Translations under genes and position numbers: made by a program | Shown here: in pieces, positions 54,692 through 64,000 of the stretch | Layout: every line of letters begins with the position of its first letter | Position numbering within the stretch: the first letter of the stretch is position 1 | Notes under the pieces: generated by a model | What the model was told of the DNA's origin: nothing | The model's input: only the letters and a program-made list of their open reading frames with translations | Databases searched by the model: none | Assembly (NCBI GenBank): GCA_021229015.1 | Contig: CM037783.1 | Location: 60,177,746 to 60,241,745, forward strand | Direction: 5' to 3' | DNA length: 64,000 bases | From: Solen grandis | Lineage: Eukaryota; Mollusca; Bivalvia; Adapedonta; Solenidae

Positions 54692-54693
<2 letters not shown>
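54467..54693 (+). repeat. 227-bp direct repeat, left copy
   Basis: It starts 'ataaaagattttattatttg' and ends 'caaagaacaaagttta'. I found no difference from the right copy at 59,065-59,291 (constant offset 4,598). It borders the poly-T that marks the LINE 3' end. Confidence 0.93.
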
Positions 54694-54738
<45 letters not shown>

Positions 54739-57700
54739 CTTTATTATCCCCGTCAATTGGTGGAAGTAGGTCGGGGAACCATCCCACTTACCACCTCACA
54801 AATGCAGACATATATATCAATACATACCTCAAGATATTAGAACAATGATTTTCACATATATGAGCAACAAAGCAACATTTTTTATGATAATTCACAACTA
54901 CACAGGACTAACATTTTCGGGATAAAAGATTTTGATTTTTAAGTTTGATTATTAGAGTACAATATATCTATATAAAAGCAACAGTCTCTAAAAAGGATTT
55001 TTTTTAACTTATTGCTATTACAAAAGTAATAAAGGTTTAAAGTTTACAGGTAAAAAACGAGAAAAAAACAAAAAACAAAAAAAACTGACAGTCTTTACAT
55101 TGCAAATAATATATATTATATATACCAATGTATTTAAAAAAAAAAAAAAGGAAACTGAATGTAGGATTTTTATTTCTTATTTTTTTTTCAGCTTCAACAT
55201 TTCTTCTATCCTCTGGCTATGTCTTCTTTTATTGGCTAAATATTTTTTGATTAAATTCCAGTTTGCTTCAAATTTCTGTACACCTTGTTCAGATGAATTG
55301 AATTCATGTATATGTTTATATATTTGATATTTATCACACAAAAGAAGTTTAAAATTTACAATACTTAGAGGCCTATTTAATAATTTAGATTTAAAAATGA
55401 AAAGTTTCAAAAGAAGGTTTAAAATGTCAATTTCAATGTTATTGAATCCAAACAAAACAGACTTTAAACAAAATTCTGTTTCTATGTGACAATTCAACAT
55501 AATCTGTTTAATTTGCTCAATAAAAAAAGCTGTCTTGTTACAAAACCAAAACAGATGTTCAATTGTTTCAGGTTCTTTTTACAGAAGGAACACTGATTAG
55601 TATCCTTAATTTTTAACTTATACAGATAATCATTTACTGGTATTATTCTGTGCAATATTCTCACCTGCATCCATTGTATACTGGTATCTTTAAACAAACC
55701 AAAAGGTAGATAATAAATCTTTCTCCACTCATCCTCTTCAAAAAAATATTGTGAATTCCATTTTGCTTGGCTTGTGGGTACTTCATTATTGACATTTAGG
55801 AAATTGTACATTCTTTGACAACCTGATTTCCTTTCAAACAAAATCTTAAGGTTAGGCAGTATAATAGGATTAGGCAATTTATATAAAATATCATTTGTTT
55901 TTAATATATGTTTCTTAAAAGTATTTACAGCTTTTATCAGGCTTAAGAAGTGGAGAACGTTTATTTTAATACCAGTACAATTTTCAAATTGTTGATGATC
56001 AAAGAGTTTTCCATCTTTATCAACAAGATCATTTATGTATCTAATCCCTTTATCATAGAGAATTTTAAAGAAAACACTTTTCTTACCAATTTGAATATTC
56101 TCATTATAGAAAAGTGGACTAGATAAGAAGTCTTCAATATTTCTTGTCTTACATAAATCTAGGTACTTTGAGTACGAGGAGATCACAGACTTCCAAAAAA
56201 TGTTTTGAAGATCTTCAATATTCTTTACTGCATAATGTTTACCACAATTAATTAGTTTGTTTACATCTAGGGTTAATTTTACAATTTGTTGCCATTTCTT
56301 ATCTGTAAAAAGTAGCCTCTGTATCCACATTACTTTAAGGCTTTGAATAAAGCACTTTAGATTGACCATCTTGAGACCACCTTCAAAGTAATTTTTCACT
56401 AGTATACAACTTTTAATCTTTGCTGGCCCATGCCAGATGAAATTAAATAGCTTTTTATTAAATCTTAAAATATTTTTGAAAAAATAAATGGTTAAAAGCT
56501 GGTATTGTTTTAACAACTGTGATTTTACCTATAGGGGTTAAGAATCTCCTATTCCATGATTTAATAGATCTGTCTAGTTTTTCTAATCTACAATCATAAT
56601 TAATTTTACACATCTTATGCAGGTCAACATGGAATTTTATTCCTAATAGTTGAAATTCTGTCTGGCCCCACTCTAGTTTGAATTTTGTTTTTATTGCTTC
56701 TGAACTAAATTTTTTAGAACCAATCCATATAACTTTTGTTTTTGAATAATTAATTTTTAAACCAGATATGTAAGCAAACTTATTTAGTACTCTTAACGTT
56801 TCTTGAAGTGACTCATTAGAACCATCCAAAATTAAAGCAGTATCATCAGCAAACAGTGATATTAAATGTTCAGTATTATTTATATTAATACCTTTTATAA
56901 TCTTATTACTCTTTATAATTTGAGTTAGAATCTCAGCACAGAGGATAAAGATATATGGTGATAGGGGATCCCCTTGTCTGCAGCCGCGGCCTATGTGGAA
57001 AAATTCAGATAAAAAACCATTTTGAATAACAGTAGATTCAATGTCATTATAAAACAGTTTTATCCATGATTGTATGGATTTCCCAAAATTAAATTTTATT
57101 AGTGTTTTATTAATAAACAACCATGATATTGAGTCAAAAGCTTTTCGAAGTCTATTAATAACAGAAGTCCAGGAATATTTTTTTCATCAGCGTATTGCAT
57201 GATGTCATAAATCAATCTAGTATTCTCTCCAATATATCGACCCTTCAAAAATCCTGTCTGTTCTGAACTTATTAAATAATCTAAAACTGTTTTTAACCTA
57301 TTTGCAATTGATCCTGAAGCTATTTTATATATCACATTCAGTAATGTTATTGGACGCCAGTTTTTTAAAAATAATCTTGTTTATTTTCTTTAGGTATACA
57401 TGTTATTACACCCTGTCGTTGAGTTATAGACATTTTCCCAGTTCTATAACCATCATTTATAGACCTGACAACAAAATAACCAATTCTTTTCCAAAAGCAT
57501 TTAAAGAAATTTGTAGAGAAACCATCAGAACCAGGCTTTTATCATTTTATTTCCAAAGTTTTTTTTTTTATATTTTCCTCAGTAGAAGTATTTTGACTTG
57601 AATATAAATTTTTATAAAACCTTTTCATTTCATTTAAAATATCACTCTGATCTGAAATAGTACTATTGTCTTCTAATTCTAATTTAGGAATCATTTTATC

Positions 57701-59064
57701 TAGATAATTATTTTTCTCAAGGTTACAAAAATATTTTGAAGGTTTTTCTCCATCTTCAACCCATCTAGCCTTAGATCTTAATATGTGACCTTTAAGTGAA
57801 TCCTCTCTTACCTTTTGTAGATTTTGTTTTAATTCTGATAATTTGTTTTTATTTTGATCTGTTAAATTCTTTTCAATTTCATTGATTTCTTTTAAGAGCT
57901 CTGATTCTTTATGTGCACTTACTTTCTTTTTATATGAACCATAAGATATGGATTTTCCACGTATTTCCATCAATAAAACTTCTAAAAAAAGCTGATCACT
58001 TATAACAAATTGTAATTCTTCATCTGGTATTTGATTAATATTCTCAAAGTCATAAACAGGAAGACAATATTGAATTTTTTCCCTTATCAAATTTATATAA
58101 TCAATATCATTCAAATGTGCATTATTATGCTTCCAAAGACCTTTACCATGTAATATATTTGATGGGTTTAAGATGAGGGAAATTATTGAGTGATCAGATA
58201 AGTAACTTGATTCAATATCAATTTTCTTAACAAAGGGAAGTAAGTCGTTAGTTAAGAGAAAAAAATCAAGTCTTGCTTGTTTTAAAGGATGTATTCGTCT
58301 CCATGTGTATCTCTTTCTATCTGGATAGTTTTCTCTGAACGGGTCTAACATTTGCCTTTCATGGATTTTGTCTATTAATAATGATCTAGCCTTGATGTTA
58401 TTTATATGTTTGTAGTTTGAATAATCTAGAGAAGGATCAAGAACTAAATTAAAGTCACCACACATAATACAAGATTCATTACCTATATCTTCAACTGTCT
58501 GAAACACCTTTTCATAAAATGCTGGATTATCTAAATTTGGTCCATACAGGGAGACTAAAGTATAACGCTGTGAATTAATTGTAACATCCAATGCAAGAAA
58601 GTTACCATCATTATCACTTATACTATTATGAATACAATGTTCTATATTCTTATTAAATAAAATAGCTACGCCTCTTGCATTTGAACATGAAAAACTAAAA
58701 TAACAATTTCCATTCCACTGAGCATATATCATCTTTTCTTGTTCTCTTGTAAAATGTGTGTCTTGCAAACAATATATATCATAATTCTTTTCTTTTAAAA
58801 AATTGAACACATCAATTCTCTTTTTTGTGCCGTTCAGACCCGGCAATTTAATGACAATATTTTTACCTCACCCATTATCCCAAAATTGTTTTTCAGAGAA
58901 CCATACATTCAGTTTATATTTTTTAACATGACACAATGAAGATCTGTCAGAAAAAATGAACAAGTGCAAAAAAGTGTTTGATTTAATAAACATAATGTTT
59001 AAAAAATGGCAAAGAAAAAACAACTTGAGTTTTGTGCAGACAGATTAAATATATTACAGGTTTA
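54694..59064 (-). mobile_element. LINE (non-LTR retrotransposon, L1/Tx1-like), poly-A tailed
   Basis: On the minus strand, about 190 bp of leader is followed by an ORF2 with APE-type endonuclease and reverse transcriptase, a 3' UTR (55,176-54,735), AATAAA near the end and a poly-A tract (poly-T at 54,694-54,734). No ORF1 is seen, so it is 5' truncated or ORF1-less. Total 4.37 kb. It is flanked on both sides by the 227-bp direct repeat. Confidence 0.93.
55177..58875 (-). pseudogene. LINE ORF2 (endonuclease + RT), with several frameshifts
   Basis: It starts 'MGEVKILSLNCR' at 58,875. Endonuclease motifs: 'DIYCLQDTHFT', 'SLYGPN', 'IMCGDFNLVLDP', 'SSYLSDHSIISL'. RT motifs: 'NWRPITLLNVIYKIASGSIA', 'SEQTGFLKGRYIGENTRLI', 'GRGCRQGDPLSPYIFILCAE', 'LISLFADDTALILDGS' (catalytic ADD), 'GLKINYSKTKVIW'. 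A late Cys motif reads 'CSFCKK'. Frame breaks occur near 58,848, in a 57,558-57,566 poly-T, near 57,366, near 57,145, near 56,495 and near 55,575, mostly single-base losses in homopolymers. These inactivate it as written, but several may be assembly errors. Confidence 0.9.
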
Positions 59065-59291
59065 ATAAAAGATTTTATTATTTGAAAAAGTACCCTTTAT
59101 AATGTTGCTGTTTCTTGATTTTAAAAGTTTCGTACTGATTTATCTTTTTGTGTGTTTGTATCTTTGGCATATTTCATAATTTTGATAGTATATGGCGAAA
59201 GGGAAATTAAGTTTTCTGATTTATGCCAGTAAACTTGAAACTAGATAAAGTGAGCTAAGGCTATATGTTTAAATTCAAAGAACAAAGTTTA
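59065..59291 (+). repeat. 227-bp direct repeat, right copy
   Basis: Base-for-base match to 54,467-54,693 as far as I can compare by eye. It continues into unique sequence 'tagtaaacgattaaaataac'. Confidence 0.93.
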
Positions 59292-59317
59292 TAGTAAACG
59301 ATTAAAATAACCCTTTT

Positions 59318-59468
59318 TCAGTTTGCCTTTAAAAAAAAAATAGCAACTACATGACGAACGTTTGTACAATCGTCGTATTGTTATACTGAAAAACAATATG
59401 GCGACTGTACAAACGTCCGTCTTGTAGTTGTTCAATAATTCCTGCTTTTCCTTGAGAAAGGCAAACTT
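59318..59468. repeat. Long hairpin element with outer TIR
   Basis: The inner arms 59,344-59,382 ('caactacatgacgaacgttt'...) and 59,392-59,430 (...'aaacgtccgtcttgtagttg') form a stem of about 39 bp with a 9-nt loop and few mismatches. Outer arms 'agtttgccttt' and 'aaaggcaaact' bracket it. It is probably a fold-back MITE. Confidence 0.75.
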
Positions 59469-59639
59469 TTGCCGAAATATTGAAAAGGAATGAATTTATG
59501 AATTATTTCCCTTTACATGTTTACATGTATGTGACGCAAGTATACCTAGAGAGAGAGAGAGAGAGTGGTCTAAACGCCGTTTGCTATTACCTTTCCGTCA
59601 CGCACGAGCGGTTTTAAATTATATGTTAATATAAAAAAA

Positions 59640-59880
59640 CCATCTGGCCTCCCAGCCTGGCTACTTTCCTATCTAGCTAGTTATTCGGCATGAGCTTGGA
59701 ATTCGCAAATAAATTCCCAGCTGGCTGATTATTTGGCTGTAGCTGGGAATTAATATTTTGAACTAGCTGGTTATGCGACTGTAGTTGGGAATTCACGAAT
59801 AACCAATTCCCAGCTAGCTTGGAATTTAATTGTAACTGGATATTGGATCCCAATACGCAATTCCCAGCTAACTTCACAGA
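59640..59880. repeat. Degenerate ~50-bp repeats around 'aattcccagct'
   Basis: 'ttcccagct(a/g)gct' recurs near 59,716, 59,808 and 59,860, with the inverse 'agctgggaatt' near 59,743 and related words elsewhere, giving both direct and inverted periodicity. No gene. Confidence 0.6.
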
Positions 59881-62640
59881 CCCTTAGCACACTACATATA
59901 GTAGTTCTAGAACCCTTTTAAGTGATTTACTGTCTGGTATCAGCACATAGGGCAACTTGGGGTGTGTGGTCAACAATGTCGCCGCTACGTACGCGAAAAG
60001 GAATGTGAATGTAAATGATCGAGCCGCATAGCGGCGAAAATTGTTTACCACATATGGCATCCCCTAAGTTTCCCCCTTGAGCTGATACCGCACAGTAACC
60101 CACAAGAAAAGGTACTAACTGTTTTATTGCATGGATAATTAAAATGTAATTAATTTCATCATTAATTTGTTTATTTAATTTTATACCTTTATATTTTTAT
60201 AATGATTCCCCCCTTGATAGCCGCTATACGCATGGTCGATCGCGTGTGGCACCGGGGGGGCGGTGAGAGGGGAGAGAGAGAGAAAAAAAGCTGCAATGCT
60301 TCCTTACATTTTATAATCCGAGTGACTCTTCTGGGAATCGAACCGAGAGCGATGCGGGGCTAAGCAGTATTAGATCTACTTCTGTGGTTATATGTACATT
60401 CATGTAACTACCTGCCAACTTTATAGTCTTCGACGTGAACGACCGTTTTATTGCTTAATTAAGAGGAAAGTAAAAACTATGTAAAAAGCCATTTATTTCA
60501 TTTATTTATTTATTTTATTTTTTAACTTTTTTTTTCATACCAGGAACACACTTTATTTATATATATAGTAATAGGAGACCCTGTTGATACCAACGACAAT
60601 ATTGATCTTGTGATAACAGAAGCTTAATCGTAACGCTTTATCTAGAGCGGCTGTCGATTCAGACTATCATTCGGAACCTTATTCTAGAGTTTAACACAAG
60701 ACCTATGTAACGTACAATACAGAAAACAAGAAATATCTTTAAAAAAGATATTCGGCGTAGGATGAAAGAAAAACGAGATTTTCATTCATACATAAATATA
60801 CTTTAATTAAGAAACTTATAAATGGAAATATATGCAAAACACATTTCAAAGACTCTAATGTCATGATAGGTTATAAAAGCATTGTTGTAAATAATTGTAA
60901 AAAAACGTGTCTAATTTTGGTAGTGAACAATGATGAATGGCAATGTTTTTAACAAGGTTTATTTTGCAAATAAGAAAATAGTCCACGAGATGTGTACAAC
61001 AACAGGAATGTAGCAAAAAAAAGTACAATTTTAAAATAATGTCTATATATATTCAGAACAAAATGTACAGTAAAGAATGACTAGACTATTATACAAAAGA
61101 CACGACTGACCATTATCGTAAACAGGCTTACCTGCACCATAAAAAATTGTAAAATGATTAAAATCAGAATATGAAATGATTTGATATAACAAATATTTCA
61201 GAGTACCTCCAAATGTTCATTTAAAAGCAGTGTAATGTTTAAATTATCCTATGAACTATAAAAAATCTATGATAATCCGCTGCATAAAACCTAATTTAGT
61301 TCCAGGCTGATCATGTAATGAGCAGTTATCTGCTCGTTGTAGTTAGGACATACAATTTTTTCTTCACATTTATTTTATTTCTTACTGACAAAAGCTTGTT
61401 CAGGTCTGATTTTATCAGTTGTAAACTGTATCAAAATAGTTTATACAGGCATATACATTAATGATCAGCACCTTAAAGCATAGATTCATTGATAAAGGAC
61501 TTCTAGAACATTCAGAGGAAAAGCGCGCGAAAGACCGACGCACAACAAATTTAGTACGCTTTAGAAATAGTTCAGTATTTTTTCTATGAAATATACTTAT
61601 TTATAGACGGTAAACAAAAAATTATATCTGTAAATAGGCTTGTTTGATATTTGTTCATATCATTATTGCATATGACAATTATGATATAAAAGCGTTATTA
61701 GTTGTTTTGGTTTTGGCGAATTAATTTTCAATGAGAGCATCTCGGCAGGCTGGAAGAATTCAATATACATAGTAATTAAGGGGTTTCATGTCATAACACG
61801 GTGGATTCTTTTTTGTTGTTTTAAATCATTTTCACAAAGTAGCATTCCTCAATTGATGGAAAAGGATTGTATTTAACTTACTGAAATCAATTTCATGTTT
61901 ACATCAAAAAGAAAAGTAATAACACCAAGCTGAATGATATATACAAGCTGCACCCCTTATTTACAGTAATTTTATAGTCCATAACGATGCGTTAACCAAT
62001 AACAGGAGTCCTTTTATTCAGCTTAGAATTATTTACCGCTGTTAGCGTACATTTGATTGGTTTAAGATGCGAGTTGAAATCGAAATTACACAGCTACGCC
62101 GAAAAAAATACAGGATACGTCCGGAAACAGAAATATATTGTACGGTCATGTTTTTTTTTTCTTAAAAGCGTAAAAGTGATTGGACGTAAAAGAATAAATC
62201 AATATATTGGTGCTATAAAAGAAAAATAACAACTAAAGCACGATTAAGTAAAATATAAATAAGAAGCGAAAATAACCTTTACCTTAAGTGTTCCAAGGTT
62301 AATCCTAACAGTGGACGATTGCCATTCACTTTTTTTTTTTTTTTTTGGCTACGATCTGTTAATTTTAAATGCAACTTAATTTATTATACAAGCTTTTAAT
62401 GACTAGTTTAAGGAAGTGAGATGGTGATTCTAATGAGGTCAATATAAATGACCATCGCTGATTGGGAAGAAAATGAAACTCGCCACAGGACTTTTAATAT
62501 AAGGTTGAGATACTTGAACTCGTGTCAAAAACAGAACGATCACTGCAGGTCACCGCTGATTGATAAAATATATGCCGATATGCAAATGAACTTTGAACTT
62601 TGGTAAGCATGAAATATTGCCACAAGCTTTACATTCCGAT
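59881..62640. other. No recognised gene
   Basis: AT-rich DNA with short low-complexity tracts (GA near 60,275) and a decayed MITE core near 61,285. No coding frame of interest. Confidence 0.5.
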
Positions 62641-62642
62641 TT

Positions 62643-62930
62643 TGGATAAAACTGGATTGCAGTATGGTTGACAGTATTTCTGAATTCATTGCTAGAAAGA
62701 CAATCACGTAACATGAAAAAGTTGTATACATGCCTGGTTGATTTTAGCAAAGCCTACGACTATATTAACAGAAATTCATTGTGGTTTTAGCTGATGCAAA
62801 ACGGAATTGACAGAAAACTGTTGTCAGTTGTTAGAACTATATATAGTGAGGTTAGTTTAGCAGTTAAAACACCAAAATACAGAATCAGAGTTTTTCAGTA
62901 GTAATATCGGATTATTTCAAGGTGAAATAA
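62643..62930 (+). pseudogene. Decayed LINE reverse-transcriptase fragment
   Basis: 'MKKLYTCLVDFSKAYDYINR' 'NSLWF' then TAG, then 'LMQNGIDRKLLSVVRTIYSE' 'VSLAVKTPKYRIRVFQ' and TAG. 'VDFSKAYDYINR' is the RT motif A region of non-LTR elements. The preceding 'CSMVDSIS..FIARK' in another frame fits the upstream part. Stops and a frameshift make it dead. Confidence 0.7.
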
Positions 62931-63300
62931 CCTCTTCTATAGGTATTACAATATATCATATATCTATATTTATCATTATGCTTAAACAGCTGTTTCATGT
63001 TTCGTATATATAACCATCACAGTCATATTTTCTTACATTTAACACATTACACCTATAATTTATAGGCTGAATTTCATCACTCCGCTTTACGCGCGTGTAT
63101 TATATATTATGCATATTGTTTTGAACTCAAACATCTGGATTAAATGTACATGTATTTGACGGAACTAACTCTTATTGATTAAATGTAGTATTCATATGAT
63201 AATGAACATGTCAGAGAAATACATATATTAAATCGTTATTTTTCAAATATTGTTTGAAACTTTTCTTCGTGTAATATTTCGTTTACAGTCCGTTCCTTCC

Positions 63301-63357
63301 AGCTTTTTTTTTTTTTTTTTTTTTTTTTTTGTTGTTGTTGTTGTTGTTGTTGTTGTT
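63301..63357. repeat. Poly-T followed by (GTT)n
   Basis: About 25 T then nine gtt units. The remaining bases to 64,000 hold no recognised gene. Confidence 0.9.
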
Positions 63358-64000
63358 TGGTGAGTCTAGGTGATATAATCAAAAGAATCTGACATGAATT
63401 GCCATTTCAATTTTGCTAAACTCGGTCATGGAAATGCTATTAAGATCAACAGGGGCTCACTTTATTTTGATCATGTCGATCCGTATAGTATATGTATGAC
63501 GTTTTATGATGAAGAACGGTGAAGTGTTATATTCAGAATCAGCAGGTCTTCTAGATTTAATATATTGTTCAAAATTAAATATTCGTTTTGCTACAGACTA
63601 AATTTACTAAGGGAGGTAATTCACCACAAAATTTTAAATTTACATTTTCTATTATAGACCTAGAAATTGTTTTAATTCTCTCCTTCCCGAACATTTATGA
63701 ACTGACGCTTGCTTGTAGTGCTTATTACAAAAAGAAGCACTCTTAACTGATCAATTGGTAACCGGCAATAAACCATAAATTTTATCCGTTGAAACATAGG
63801 AAATTATGAAATAAAGGTAAATATATGGAAATTAGTAGTACATTGTACTTTCCTTTCCTTCACGCATCTTGTCTTCCTATATCATTTTTTTTTTTTTTAA
63901 TTCAGCTTTTTACTATTCATTCGTCAATAAATTAAGTTTTATGTAAAATATTTTCTTATGTCAGTGACAGATTTTCAGAGTTTTGTGATCACATTTTATG

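Overview
This is a 64 kb piece of animal nuclear genome. It is A+T rich, with long introns, dense interspersed repeats, minisatellites and one 100-base assembly gap at 42,931-43,030. The gene content (glomulin, COQ9, fatty-acid 2-hydroxylase, an NXPE-family protein) is metazoan. The repeats point to a bivalve mollusc, probably a clam-like species: a Meta-SINE-like element with the CTTCCTCCACC core, the elements beginning AGCTCACCTGAGC and ending in a GGGCC hairpin, and many ACATGTA words. The species call is inference from remembered repeat families; no database search was run.

Layout. Bases 1-1,116 (+) hold the C-terminal 371 codons of glomulin (GLMN), uninterrupted by introns. From 6,297 to 25,284 (+) lies COQ9 (ubiquinone biosynthesis, mitochondrial), with eight exons whose splice phases all agree; only the extreme N-terminal exon was not found. 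Inside its 7.5 kb intron, on the opposite strand, sits a previously unnamed two-exon gene (12,440 to 10,898) for a 141-residue basic protein with a possible ribbon-helix-helix-like segment. From 25.3 to 36.9 kb I see 3' UTR-like DNA, a 49-bp minisatellite, MITEs and one weak exon candidate. From 39,275 down to 36,962 (-) are the last three recognisable exons of fatty-acid 2-hydroxylase (FA2H), with the catalytic histidine clusters and a suspicious frame disturbance.

From 40.6 to 42.7 kb is a 33-bp minisatellite that grew out of a MITE. The 43-52 kb region is a mosaic of 453-bp TIR elements and a roughly 2-3 kb segment present in two full copies and one diverged partial copy, carrying broken reverse-transcriptase pieces. 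At 53,941-52,286 (-) is a complete intronless NXPE-family gene. Immediately upstream of it, a LINE (54,694-59,064, -, with EN and RT) is flanked by an apparently perfect 227-bp direct repeat. The last 5 kb hold a hairpin element, degenerate repeats and another dead RT fragment.

Most striking features: a repeat family with conserved terminal hairpins, kept by compensatory changes, that encloses different internal tandem cores of about 160 bp; the unusually long duplication around the LINE; the gene nested inside COQ9; and minisatellites born from neighbouring parts of one MITE. The host genes are ordinary single-copy-type animal genes with no evident shared pathway.
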